NCBI GenBank assembly: GCA_036984305.1
Contig: BQWY01000001.1
Location: 4,113,501 to 4,177,500, forward strand
Direction: 5' to 3'
Length of the DNA stretch: 64,000 bases
From: Nitrospira sp.
GTDB taxonomy: Bacteria > Nitrospirota > Nitrospiria > Nitrospirales > Nitrospiraceae
Positions 54,293 through 63,583 of this stretch are shown piece by piece (positions within the stretch are counted from its first letter, which is position 1; each line of letters opens with the position of its first letter). The position numbers and the translations under genes were made by a program. The notes beneath the pieces are model-generated. The model was not told where the DNA came from, did not search any database, and was given only the letters and a program-made list of their open reading frames with translations.

Positions 54293-54736
54293 CTAGCTTG
54301 CCAAGGCCTCCAATGGAAGCGAGAAATCCAGTCCACTGGTGGTCTTGCGCTTGGCTCTCCCCTGGTATTTGTTGACATACCTCGCCAAGCGCTTGCGCTC
54401 GTCGTGGCCGATCGCCACCGACTGCACACCGAAGCGATTACCACGAACCCAGGCCACGCGGACCTCCTCGACGACCAGCGGTTCATGCCCATCCGGAAGG
54501 CAAAAGCACAGAGTGAGCAAGGCACCTGGAATGACCGTCCTGCTACCTTCAACACCAAACCCTTCTGGAGACAAATCTACGGACGATCCTTCTCCCACGA
54601 TGACCCGACCTTCCGAGATACCGGAGTAGGTGAGGTAGCAGGCCTCCGTCATGCGACTGGCCCGCCTATTTTCTTCGGCAAGCATTAGGCCCCCCGCGAC
54701 CGGCTCTGTCTTGGCTTCGCGTTCATTCTGGCTCAT
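54293..54736 (-). CDS. PilZ-domain protein
   Basis: 147 residues from ATG 54736 (GGAGG five bases upstream). c-di-GMP motifs RRASRM (near residue 24) and VDLSPEGFGVEG (DxSxxG) are intact; strands RVAWVRGNRFGVQSV close the barrel. Predicted c-di-GMP receptor. A second PilZ gene follows on the same strand upstream at 55032-55403. Confidence 0.88.
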   Translation of the reverse strand: MSQNEREAKTEPVAGGLMLAEENRRASRMTEACYLTYSGISEGRVIVGEGSSVDLSPEGFGVEGSRTVIPGALLTLCFCLPDGHEPLVVEEVRVAWVRGNRFGVQSVAIGHDERKRLARYVNKYQGRAKRKTTSGLDFSLPLEALAS

Positions 54737-55031
54737 AGCGTCCTCCCTCAGTGAGTCGTGCTCAAGTATCTTCAAGAAAGCTTATGGCACGAGGGAGGAA
54801 TCGCTATGACTCTTTGGGGGGAACCAGCAGTACCCCATTGGCCGGGGCCATTAGAAACACCTGCCTGCCCGCACCAGGACCGGATTCGCATCGCCCGTAC
54901 TGAGAGCGGGGCCCGGCTCGCGATGTGTTCGGACGGCTATTCGTGACAATGGCCGGTCGGCATTTACAGGAGTGCACTGCCTTCGATTCGAGTACCGATC
55001 AGGCCGTACGAGGATGGTCCAGGCGGGTTGG

Positions 55032-55403
55032 CTATGCTGTGAGGCCCGGTGGAAGAAGCTCGAGCTGAGACACAATTTTGGCACATTCTTCGGATGTCAC
55101 ACCGAATCGAGAACCACTGGCCCACATGACCCGCACACCCTCGAGGCGTAGAGCCATCTTGGTCTTTGGGACTTGGATTTCCACCACCAGTGCAGCTCCT
55201 TGCTTAACCGGGCAGCTTCCTTGGATTCCGCACCCCGAGATCGAAACGTCGACGAGCATCCCTTCGCCTCGAATTGTTTTTCCACTCACCTTGGTGCTAT
55301 AGCGCAGACGGTATTGAACCGCAATGCGAGGATGTCGGCGCTGGTCGACGGGATCTTTAGCCTGTTGAGGTGGTTCGGCGCGTGCAGCTGCATGTTGGGT
55401 CAT
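55032..55403 (-). CDS. PilZ-domain protein
   Basis: 123 residues. RRHPRIAVQYRLRYS carries the RxxxR motif; VDVSISGCGIQG gives DxSxxG. It ends in GSRFGVTSEECAKIVSQL, typical of the family. Predicted c-di-GMP receptor, close relative in layout to the neighbouring PilZ protein, which suggests local duplication. Confidence 0.88.
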   Translation of the reverse strand: MTQHAAARAEPPQQAKDPVDQRRHPRIAVQYRLRYSTKVSGKTIRGEGMLVDVSISGCGIQGSCPVKQGAALVVEIQVPKTKMALRLEGVRVMWASGSRFGVTSEECAKIVSQLELLPPGLTA

Positions 55404-55920
55404 GAATGTTTCCCCCAGGACGGTGGTAGAAACAGAGAATGGCGATCGGAAACCGTCCGCGGCATTACAGAGCGCGTGAATCGATTATGCGGATAACGAC
55501 AGCTCCTGGCATGAGCGGCACCCTGTACCAAGCATAGCAAAGAGCCCAAAAATCGCCACTACGCGTGAGATGAGTTTTAGGACCAAGTCGACCACGGCCA
55601 GAAGTTTCCAGCCCCCGCACTCCGACAGGGGTGCAAACTCGTCGTCTCATTGACCAAGGATTGTACGTTATATTTTATGGACTTACCTGAACATGGGATC
55701 AAGTCCGCAGCGATGTCCGACACGGTCGCGGCCAGGGTTCAAGATACCGGACGCGACATCGAGATTCTCGTATCGATAACAGTCGAGAGTTCAACCTCGT
55801 GACCGCCACAGCCTTAAGCACGTGTTCTCCGAGGGTGTGAGTCCAACCCCCCTGGACCGCTCAGGGTTTGAAGGGCTGAGCGTGAGGGGCTCGCCGGTTC
55901 CCGTCATGGGGTTTACGCGC
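55404..55920. other. Intergenic region, about 520 bases
   Basis: Longest gene-poor stretch of the window. Lies upstream of one minus-strand gene (PilZ) and downstream of another (PmbA). A 41-codon plus-strand open frame (55677-55802) is preceded by an AT-rich, promoter-like stretch but has no ribosome binding site, so I do not call it. Confidence 0.55.
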
Positions 55921-57231
55921 TCAGAAGGTCGTCACACTGGAGAAGTTGAACTCTCGCAGTCGCAGACCGGGAACAAGCATTTTCCCGGTTTCCGAGGTGA
56001 CTGCCTGCAGCGGCTTCGTGTAGGCATCGAGTCGGCTGAATGCGCGCAGCGGACTTTCGTGAAAGCGAAAATTCTTCACTGCGCCTTGTACCCGCCCATC
56101 CTCGATCAAAAAGGTCCCATCACGCGTCATGCCCGTGAGCGTGAGATCCGTGGGATTGACCAATCGCAGATACCAGAAGTTCGTGACCAAAATGGCGCGT
56201 TCCGCGGTGGCGATCAGATCGTCGACCGGGGCGTCGCCACAGAGGTAGGGCGCATCCAAAATCGGCATCGGTTCTACACCATGTTCTTGAGCGGTAAAGC
56301 GGTCGAACGCCAACTGCGTCAACACACCTTCGACGATCCAGGAGGTTTCGCGCTGCGGAAGACCATCCATGCCGTAGCGATGGCCAAGCAGGTCCGGATG
56401 CGAGGGAAGGTTGCGAAGGTGCAGGCGACGATCGATGATGGCGCTGCCTAGCTTGCCGGCGAAGGGGCTCGTCCCCTTGTAATACGACTTAGCATCCAAT
56501 AACCACTGCATCCAGCTAACCAATCCCGCGACTGCTGCCGGTTCCAGCACGACGGTGTAACGACCGGGCGGCAGTTCCCGACCTTCACCTCCCTGTCGCG
56601 CTTTCTCGATCGCCGTCAGGGTGCGTTCGGCTACGGAGAGACGATCGATTGACCGATGTGCATTGGCTACCCACCCAGTGGCGTCACCATGCGCGGCGGT
56701 GACGCTGAAGCGCGCCTCCGTCCGCGTCTCATACCCACGAAGTCCGGTACTGGCCGCAATCCCAGCCGCCGACTCGGATGAACTGACGATCCCCGCCGCA
56801 TTTGCCCCATTCTTTCGACACTCCTCAATCACGGTTCCGGCATCATGCAACCGGCGGGCCGGTCCTGCAGTGCTGGTCTCCGGACACCAAGTCGGCGGAT
56901 TCGCATACACCTGTGGCCCAAGCGGCGGCAGGTATTCCGGATCTTCCGGAGACACACGCGCGATACCCGCCGCGCGGCGAATCGCATCTTGTATCGCGCC
57001 GGCGCTCAGGTCCGTCGTGCTCGCCGTGCCATGCCGTCGCCCATAGGCGACCGTGACCCGGAGCGTCACCCGTCGCGTATCGACGTTTTGGATGATTTGA
57101 TTGTTAGCAAATCGCGTGGTGCCGCCATGGACGTCGCTTACGGACAAGGCAGTGTGGTCGCCGTCGGAGTGACGCATCACCAGATCGGCCAAGAACTCGA
57201 ATTCTTCTCGACTCGTCACGCCGTGAGTCAT
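55921..57231 (-). CDS. TldD/PmbA family protein (PmbA/TldE-like subunit)
   Basis: 436 residues. It lacks the HExxxH metal site of TldD and has the PmbA-type layout with a glycine-rich middle (PPGRYTVVLEPAAVAGLV, near residue 225) and C-terminal VNPTDLTLTGMTRDGTFLIEDG. In E. coli TldD and TldE/PmbA form a heterodimeric peptidase that processes modified peptides. It begins nine bases after the tldD-type gene, so the pair is one transcription unit. Confidence 0.9.
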   Translation of the reverse strand: MTHGVTSREEFEFLADLVMRHSDGDHTALSVSDVHGGTTRFANNQIIQNVDTRRVTLRVTVAYGRRHGTASTTDLSAGAIQDAIRRAAGIARVSPEDPEYLPPLGPQVYANPPTWCPETSTAGPARRLHDAGTVIEECRKNGANAAGIVSSSESAAGIAASTGLRGYETRTEARFSVTAAHGDATGWVANAHRSIDRLSVAERTLTAIEKARQGGEGRELPPGRYTVVLEPAAVAGLVSWMQWLLDAKSYYKGTSPFAGKLGSAIIDRRLHLRNLPSHPDLLGHRYGMDGLPQRETSWIVEGVLTQLAFDRFTAQEHGVEPMPILDAPYLCGDAPVDDLIATAERAILVTNFWYLRLVNPTDLTLTGMTRDGTFLIEDGRVQGAVKNFRFHESPLRAFSRLDAYTKPLQAVTSETGKMLVPGLRLREFNFSSVTTF

Positions 57232-57240
57232 CGCCTCAGA

Positions 57241-58689
57241 TTATCCACGAATGACCTGGATGCGACGAAACCGAGCCGGGCTTGCCGGGTGGGACATCCA
57301 CCCTGATTGACCGGGCTGTCCCTTGCCGCACGTAATGAATCCGTGTCTCACTCGAAAGCCGGGGCCTGCGACCCCGTCGCAACTGCCCCAGAATTGCGGC
57401 GTGATTCCATGATAGACCACATCACGGAGCATGTGCGCACGTCGCCCATTTTCGATCAGCCAAAAGGCGTCACCGCCAAACTGAAAATTGTAGCGGCGCT
57501 GGTCAATACTGTACGACCCGTGGCCTTCGATGTAGATGCCGCGATCGATTCCTGCAATGAGGTCCTCCGGCGAACCGGTGCCGGGAATCAGTCCGATATT
57601 GGCGATCCGGACCATGGGGACGGCGCCCCACCCGTCGGCCCGGTTGGACCCACGCGAGCGGCCCTCCCCTATAGCGCCCGCCACTTCGCGATTGGTGCAG
57701 TACCCAACGAACGTTCCGCCACGCACAATATCCCATCGCTGGCAAGCCACACCGTCATCGTCATATCCCGTCGCTGCAAGCGTTCCAATCTCGGTATTGT
57801 CGGCAACGAGATTGACCTGCTCAGATCCGTACTTGAAATTGCCTAGGCGGTCGGGGGTCAAAAAACTTGTCCCCGCATAATTGGCTTCATAGCCGAGTGC
57901 GCGGTCGAGTTCGCTGGGATGTCCGCACGATTCGTGGATGGTCAAGGCCAGGTGTTCTCCGTCTAAGACCAAATCGTACACCCCAGGATCGATGGCAGGT
58001 GCGCGCACCTTTTCAACGGCTTCCACGGCGATTCGCGGCGCATGATCGAGAAAGCGCGCATCCTCGATGAGTTCGTACCCGAGCCGCAGATGCGGCGTAT
58101 TGAATGAGCGTGTCCCGAACCGCCCATCGTGAGCGGCCGTAGCCCCGAATTCACCCTGGACTGCCAGCAGGTCGAAGGTGAGGTGAGCCCCCTCGGTCGA
58201 CGCGAACAATTTTTCGTCTCGGCGCGCCCACAGAGCGGCGTGGCTTCGCACGATACCAGGCTCCCTGTGGAGAGCCGCCATCGTGTCGAGGAGCAACTCT
58301 GCCTTACGGTCGAGTGAAATGGCGAACGGATCGACACGACGCGGTGTGACAATCCGGTCGCGGTGCACGGGTTCGGCTGCCAGCACGATGCGGTCACGCG
58401 CAAGACTCGCCGATCCCTTCGCGATCTCCACTGCGAGGTCGACCACCTGTGGCACTTCTTCGGCCGAGACAATGGCACTGGCGGCGAACCCCCACGCCCC
58501 ACCATACAGCACACGCACGCCGAACCCCCTATCCCGGTTGTCCTGCACCCGTGCGATCCGGCCATCCTCTCCGCTCATCGATTCGATCCGACTGTCGAGA
58601 AATCGGATATCACCGTACTCGGCACCGGCCGCACGAACGCGATCCAGAGCCATCGCGCTCAGGTCCTCCCATTTGTTTGGTGTCGTCAT
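57241..58689 (-). CDS. TldD-type metalloprotease subunit
   Basis: 482 residues from the ATG at 58689; the frame extends upstream but without family similarity. The zinc motif HESCGHPSE (HExxxH) is intact, with GDIRFLDSRIESM near the N-terminus and NIGLIPGTGSPEDLIAGIDRGIYI near the C-terminus, all TldD signatures. It forms the catalytic half of the TldD/PmbA peptidase with the next gene. Confidence 0.93.
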   Translation of the reverse strand: MTTPNKWEDLSAMALDRVRAAGAEYGDIRFLDSRIESMSGEDGRIARVQDNRDRGFGVRVLYGGAWGFAASAIVSAEEVPQVVDLAVEIAKGSASLARDRIVLAAEPVHRDRIVTPRRVDPFAISLDRKAELLLDTMAALHREPGIVRSHAALWARRDEKLFASTEGAHLTFDLLAVQGEFGATAAHDGRFGTRSFNTPHLRLGYELIEDARFLDHAPRIAVEAVEKVRAPAIDPGVYDLVLDGEHLALTIHESCGHPSELDRALGYEANYAGTSFLTPDRLGNFKYGSEQVNLVADNTEIGTLAATGYDDDGVACQRWDIVRGGTFVGYCTNREVAGAIGEGRSRGSNRADGWGAVPMVRIANIGLIPGTGSPEDLIAGIDRGIYIEGHGSYSIDQRRYNFQFGGDAFWLIENGRRAHMLRDVVYHGITPQFWGSCDGVAGPGFRVRHGFITCGKGQPGQSGWMSHPASPARFRRIQVIRG

Positions 58690-58771
58690 CTGGCTGCGTA
58701 TGTCACATTCCGGTATGATCCGCGTCGAGTGTCCCGTGCCGGAATATCTTATATGCTGCCTGATCCGCCCG

Positions 58772-59563
58772 TCATGAGCGTATCCGCGGGAACCAGGGAA
58801 TGAACGCGCTCGTGATCTGTTGGTAGCGACGGTACTCCTCGCCACGACGCAATATCGCCTGTTCTTCCGCCAGGGGAATGCCCGTGAGCTTCACCAAGGC
58901 CCATCCCATGACCAGGGGGCTCAGCCATGTCAGCCACGCGTTCGGGAGTCCAACAGCCATGAGCACATAGGCCCACCAATGGACCCATTCGAAAAAATAG
59001 TTCGGATGCCGCGAGTAATACCACAAACCGTCCCGACACACACGTTCATGGTTCCAGGGCTTGCGCTTGAAATTGGCGAGCTGCAGATCGGCGGCGGTTT
59101 CACCGGCGACGGCCACCAACCACACGAGCATGCCTGCGTACTCCCACAGCGACCACGTTGGCCGAGGCGACTGCATGACGACCAGAAAGGGGATGGAAAA
59201 AAACACCACCGCCCCTGCCTGGAGTACGAAGTACCCAAACAGGTTGCGGCCTTCGTCGCGACCCCAACGTCGCCGCAGGCTTCGATAGCGTGGATCTTCC
59301 GTCCGCCCAACCACGCGCGTCACAAGGATATGGAGGCCAAGACGCAGCCCATAGACGGCGGCCATACCGGCAACCGTGGCGCGCCTCATTGGCTCGCCGG
59401 AACCGGCCACGGCATACCAGACCACGACGCCGACGAGCAGCCAACACCAGCCTACGTCGGCGATCGAGGCATTGTGCAGCCGGCGCTCGATCCACCAGAG
59501 CCCCAACATCCCCAGCACGGAGGCGACGATCCCCCACATCAACAACCCCAGCGGGTCAATCAT
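58772..59563 (-). CDS. DUF1295 / steroid 5-alpha-reductase-like membrane protein
   Basis: 263 residues with six or seven hydrophobic spans. The C-terminal signature CRDGLWYYSRHPNYFFEWVHWW and EEQAILRRGEEYRRYQQITSAFIPW is that of the DUF1295 (steroid reductase/isoprenylcysteine methyltransferase-like) family. Likely an integral-membrane reductase or methyltransferase of lipid substrates. Lies 25 bases after the RmlD-like gene on the same strand. Confidence 0.88.
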   Translation of the reverse strand: MIDPLGLLMWGIVASVLGMLGLWWIERRLHNASIADVGWCWLLVGVVVWYAVAGSGEPMRRATVAGMAAVYGLRLGLHILVTRVVGRTEDPRYRSLRRRWGRDEGRNLFGYFVLQAGAVVFFSIPFLVVMQSPRPTWSLWEYAGMLVWLVAVAGETAADLQLANFKRKPWNHERVCRDGLWYYSRHPNYFFEWVHWWAYVLMAVGLPNAWLTWLSPLVMGWALVKLTGIPLAEEQAILRRGEEYRRYQQITSAFIPWFPRIRS

Positions 59564-59588
59564 GCCGGTTCTCCCAACAGAGGCCGTG

Positions 59589-60473
59589 TCACGCCAAGGG
59601 GTCCCAGATATTATCTACTTCCGGGGGTGGATGGCTGCCAAGCCACGAACGAAATCCTGGGAGAGGAAATGACAGGAGCGCTCCCACTTTGCTGCAATCG
59701 AGCGACAGATCCGGCGCGCGCGCGGGGCCGGCGTAATCGCGCAGCGAGCCGGCCGTGCATCGCGGCGTGAGTTCGGGATACAGAGCGGCCAAGAGCTGCC
59801 CAATTTCCCAGCGCGACAATCGTTCCGCCCCGGCCACATGATACAGTCCGGACGCGGACTTTCCGACAAGGTCCCATATCGCACGGGCTGTGACGGAGGC
59901 GGGAATCGGACATCGGAGCTCGTCGGTGAACAACCGCAGGGGTGTCCCACTTTTCCAGGCCGTGACCGTTTCTTCCAGAAAGCTCCGATCGCCGCTCGGA
60001 GAGAGGCCGGCATTCAGCGATGTTCGCAGCACGGTGTGGAGCGGATTTGCCAGTACAGCCTTCTCAGCCTCGACCTTGGTCCGCCCATACATCGTCAACG
60101 GGCTGACCGGGTCCGTTTCCCGGTACCAGCCCTTGCGTCCGTCAAACACGTTATCAGTGGAGAGAAAGATCAATGGAATGTTCGCGGCGAGGTGAGCCAA
60201 GTGAGCGGTGGCCTCCACGTTGACTGCACGAGCCCGGTTCGGATCAGCTTCGCACTGGGCCGCCTTGCTCACGGCTGCACAGTGGATGACCAGATCCGGG
60301 GGTCCAGCTTGCCACAGTCGTTCGACTTCGGAACGGTCGGTTAAGTCCAGTTCGGCGCGGGTCAATCCCACGATCCGCCACCCCGGGGCGTGACGCGGCG
60401 CGGCCGCCACCACGTAATGACCGAGAAGTCCGCCCGCACCTGTTACCCAGGCGACCGGCTCTCGATCAGGCAC
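59589..60473 (-). CDS. RmlD-like NAD(P)-dependent sugar/short-chain reductase
   Basis: 294 residues from GTG 60473, which has GGAGG seven bases upstream; the longer frame to 60572 is not used. Rossmann motif WVTGAGGLLGHYV, FLSTDNVFDG and the catalytic YxxxK (MYGRTKVEAEKA) mark an extended SDR of the dTDP-4-dehydrorhamnose reductase type. Its start overlaps the stop of the upstream gene by eight bases. Confidence 0.88.
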   Translation of the reverse strand: MPDREPVAWVTGAGGLLGHYVVAAAPRHAPGWRIVGLTRAELDLTDRSEVERLWQAGPPDLVIHCAAVSKAAQCEADPNRARAVNVEATAHLAHLAANIPLIFLSTDNVFDGRKGWYRETDPVSPLTMYGRTKVEAEKAVLANPLHTVLRTSLNAGLSPSGDRSFLEETVTAWKSGTPLRLFTDELRCPIPASVTARAIWDLVGKSASGLYHVAGAERLSRWEIGQLLAALYPELTPRCTAGSLRDYAGPARAPDLSLDCSKVGALLSFPLPGFRSWLGSHPPPEVDNIWDPLA

Positions 60474-61134
60474 TCGCGCCCTCCAGATCCATCCATCCAC
60501 GACGAATGACCGGCACATCCATGACTCGCCATTCGCGGGTCGGGTGACCGACCGCCCACGTGAGCGCCGCAACCATCTGTTCGATCGTCACAAGCCCGAG
60601 GCGCTCGGCGAAGCTCCGTGTTACGGGAACTCGCTCCAGTGCCCGATAGGCAGGGATCAATACCACCGGCCATCGGCGGCCGGGGCCGAGGACGTACCAT
60701 GGGCGCAGAACGGTCGTGGGGATTTTCCCGATCTTCAAACGCGTCTCCGCTTCCTGACGGACGGCAATGTACGCCCTCATGATCGGAGCCGGATGGGCGA
60801 CGCTCACATACACGAAGTGCTGGATGCCCGCCCGTTGGGCAGCATACAGACACGCTTTGATGGATCCCAGATCGACGTCCCGAAAGGCCTTTGCTTTCCA
60901 AGGAGCGGGGCGTCCCACGCCGACCAGATGAATGAACGTGTCATGACCGCGTACACTATCGGAAAACGTCTCGATCTGCAGTGGATCTCCGATCACCGCA
61001 CGACATCCTGGCGCGAGTTTTTCAACAGATTTGGCGCGCACTAACCCAGACACTTCGTGCCCATGCGCCAGCAGCCGGGGAATCAACTGTCTCCCCATGT
61101 AGCCACTCGCTCCTGCCATGAATACGCGCGCCAT
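60466..61134 (-). CDS. NAD(P)H-binding SDR-like protein (NmrA/YwnB type)
   Basis: 222 residues. N-terminal VFMAGASGYMGRQLIPRLLAHGH gives the nucleotide-binding site; VYVSVAHPAP and TTVLRPWYVLGPG follow the atypical-SDR pattern, without a canonical YxxxK. First gene of a minus-strand run with the RmlD-like, DUF1295, tldD and pmbA genes. Its substrate is unknown. Confidence 0.85.
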   Translation of the reverse strand: MARVFMAGASGYMGRQLIPRLLAHGHEVSGLVRAKSVEKLAPGCRAVIGDPLQIETFSDSVRGHDTFIHLVGVGRPAPWKAKAFRDVDLGSIKACLYAAQRAGIQHFVYVSVAHPAPIMRAYIAVRQEAETRLKIGKIPTTVLRPWYVLGPGRRWPVVLIPAYRALERVPVTRSFAERLGLVTIEQMVAALTWAVGHPTREWRVMDVPVIRRGWMDLEGASA

Positions 61135-61390
61135 ATCGCGACCTGTTTCCCTTTCCCCTCCGTCTCTCTCCCGCTGAACGGAACCGAACTGGTAGAGGAC
61201 ACGTCGATCTTACCGAAAGGCCGGCAATCGTGAAAGTGCCTCGTTTGACGAACGGTCACTCGTGGAGAGCGACGGACTGTCGCCATCGGTCTCCGCCCGT
61301 CGAGGTGGGGTGTTGATCTACGGAGATTGTTCGCGACGGCAGCGCAGAGAGAAATGAAAGGTGACGCGTAAACGCCAGGGGGAGTTCAGC

Positions 61391-61867
61391 TCATGGAAGC
61401 GACGCGGAGGTGGTCGAGGCCGACTCCGGTTCGGCGACGACGCGGATCAAATGAAACAAGCCCCCTTTGTCCGGAGGATTGACGACAGGACCGATACGGG
61501 TATACCACCAGCGACCTTCGCCTTCAGCCAGATCAGGCGTCAGATGAACGACAAACTCGCCTTCGCGGTCATTCGCACTTTGTATCCATCGCCCATGCCA
61601 TTCATTTCCATCGAGGCTCGTTGTTTCGAAGCGACCACCTTTGTAGGCATACGTTCCCCGACCTCGCTCATCGAGCAGCAATTCGACCACCGCGGAGCCT
61701 TCTTCATATTCCCACTCGCCCGCCAGTACGGCGAATTCGGTCTCACCCTTGACAACGGGCGGCTGGCTCATCGACTCCACGGCGATGAGCCGTGAGGACA
61801 CACATCCCACGAGGAAGAGCGAGGCAAACACCACTACGAGCCGTATCGTGTAGGTCATCGTCTGCAT
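61391..61867 (-). CDS. Lipoprotein of unknown function
   Basis: 158 residues from ATG 61867 (or ATG 61858). The signal ends in LFLVGC (lipobox). The mature part is rich in beta strands: LAGEWEYEEGSAVVELLLDERG, HGRWIQS and GRWWYTRIGPVVNPPDKGG, reminiscent of small lipocalin-like or beta-sandwich periplasmic proteins. No family claimed. Confidence 0.75.
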   Translation of the reverse strand: MQTMTYTIRLVVVFASLFLVGCVSSRLIAVESMSQPPVVKGETEFAVLAGEWEYEEGSAVVELLLDERGRGTYAYKGGRFETTSLDGNEWHGRWIQSANDREGEFVVHLTPDLAEGEGRWWYTRIGPVVNPPDKGGLFHLIRVVAEPESASTTSASLP

Positions 61868-62130
61868 AGGATCGTCAAATGAGCGCGCCCGGCCCTCTGG
61901 CCGAGACTCGAAACAAGGAGCCGGTGGGGCGAGGCAGGACGAGCAGTTTGATACCTCCACAATTACCCTGATTTTGGACGAGATTCAAGAAATCCGCCGA
62001 AATTTTTCGCGATGCTGGAAAGACCGGCACTTACGTCGTCAGCGAGTCGACAGACGAGCATTCGATGATAGACAGAATCCTCCGGCCCTGTGCGCTCGCA
62101 GCGCGGGCTCCGCGGTGATACACTCAGGGC

Positions 62131-62514
62131 ATGTTGCTGCGCCGATTGTTTGTTGTCGTGGTATGCCTGACGGTCCACACCCCTCTCGTCGGGGGGCAGG
62201 GATTGCCGCCTGCGGACCTGCCGCCGGACATACGCATTCCCATTCAAGAGATGGCGTTCGAAGAACCGACGACTATCGAGGGGCGAGTGTTGTATCTCGA
62301 TACGTACGACGAGGCGCTGTGGGTCGAGTGGACTCGTGTCCAGGATTCCAGTGGCTGGCGGGCTGTCCCCGGCCAACGGCAATTCGTGCTGTATCCGAAA
62401 GACCCAGCTATCATGGACATACTCAAGCGGTTACCCAAGGAGTCAGTCATACGCCTACGGATCCAGCGAGAGCAAGGGGGCAAGCGGATGATACTGGCGC
62501 TGGACGAACTCTGA
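62131..62514 (+). CDS. Exported protein of unknown function
   Basis: 127 residues: signal peptide (LLRRLFVVVVCLTVHTPLVGG), then a beta-rich region (EPTTIEGRVLYLDTYDEALWVEWTRV, IRLRIQREQGGKRMILAL). The mature part is OB- or SH3-like in composition. Weak ribosome binding site. Divergent from the lipoprotein gene and convergent with the methyltransferase gene. Confidence 0.7.
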   Translation: MLLRRLFVVVVCLTVHTPLVGGQGLPPADLPPDIRIPIQEMAFEEPTTIEGRVLYLDTYDEALWVEWTRVQDSSGWRAVPGQRQFVLYPKDPAIMDILKRLPKESVIRLRIQREQGGKRMILALDEL

Positions 62515-62538
62515 CCGACCACACAGCGGCACGAATGA

Positions 62539-63402
62539 CTAGGCATGACTTCGCATCGGAAGCTGTCGGACCGTCCGTTCGAGCACGCACTCGCTGATCG
62601 CCTCCAGATCGTGCGCAAGATACATGCAGTCCAGATAAGGGTGCTCGGGAAATGGGCGGCCCATTTTGATACCCCGCCACCGGTCGATTTTGATCCCCGT
62701 GTCTTTCTGGTTGAACTCCTCAATCGCCAACAGCTCGCCGGCAAACCGATGGCTCACCAGCGGTTCCATGACATCGTCGAAATACAGGGGCACTTTGGTG
62801 AGCGTCCATTTCCTGGGACGGGTGAAAATCTCGAGCGCGTGAGTGGTCGATGAATACAGATCGAGGTCGAACGAGACAAAACCGATCGGAGCTTCTTGGA
62901 GGCGCTCCACATACTCGGGAACCGTATCTCGCACGTCTCCCAAGATCAAACGGGTCGACGGCAAAAGGTTCTCTCGCAAGGCGGGTTCGTCCAGCGGAAA
63001 ATCTCCCTCTTTCCAGTAGTCGGGGTGATCGCGATGATCACCCGTCTGCCCGATCAAGCCTTGCCCGCTATCGAACCCGACGACGTGTATCTGCACCCCC
63101 AGTTCCCGCTCAACCGCGAGGGCCTCATCCTGCAAGGCCAGCAAGCCGTTGCCGCCGGCCACGCCGAATTCGACGGCGGTAAATGTCGAATACCCCTCAT
63201 GACGGGCCACACCGGCCGCATGCACCAATCCCGTCAGGTATGCGGGTCGACGCGAGATCGCCCACTGTTCCCGCGTGCGAACGGAAACGGCGCACCGTTT
63301 CAACCACATTCTGGTTGCAAGGCGAAACGGAGATTCCCGCGCGAGCAGGACAAGCCATTCGGGAATGCCTGTCGCTCCAGTCGATCCATTCAAAGGCCAC
63401 AT
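62539..63402 (-). CDS. TylF-like SAM-dependent methyltransferase
   Basis: 287 residues. The SAM-binding region VEFGVAGGNGLLAL and GFDSGQGLIG, then RLILGDVRDTVPEYVER and GFVSFDLDLYSSTTHAL, fit the macrocin-O-methyltransferase (TylF) family. The substrate in this organism is unknown. No glycosyltransferase or antibiotic gene lies next to it. Confidence 0.8.
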   Translation of the reverse strand: MWPLNGSTGATGIPEWLVLLARESPFRLATRMWLKRCAVSVRTREQWAISRRPAYLTGLVHAAGVARHEGYSTFTAVEFGVAGGNGLLALQDEALAVERELGVQIHVVGFDSGQGLIGQTGDHRDHPDYWKEGDFPLDEPALRENLLPSTRLILGDVRDTVPEYVERLQEAPIGFVSFDLDLYSSTTHALEIFTRPRKWTLTKVPLYFDDVMEPLVSHRFAGELLAIEEFNQKDTGIKIDRWRGIKMGRPFPEHPYLDCMYLAHDLEAISECVLERTVRQLPMRSHA

Positions 63403-63583
63403 CGGTGGAATCTCGTCGTCACGTCTGTTGTTTGCGGAATAATGCAGGCGCTAGCTGTGGGCCGATCCTAACGCTCTGGCTGGAGAAGAGAAATCCCGCT
63501 GAGGAATGAAGGTGAAATCCGCGCATGTTTGCCCATGCACGAGTTTCAACAATAAAACGACGATTCTAATCGAACGGTGGAGG

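Noticed and set aside
54128-54688. 186-codon plus-strand open frame opposite the PilZ gene
   Set aside because: It is antisense to a well-supported PilZ gene and its translation matches no protein pattern.
55677-55802. 41-codon plus-strand open frame in the intergenic region
   Set aside because: No ribosome binding site, and this length is expected by chance; kept only as a low-interest note.
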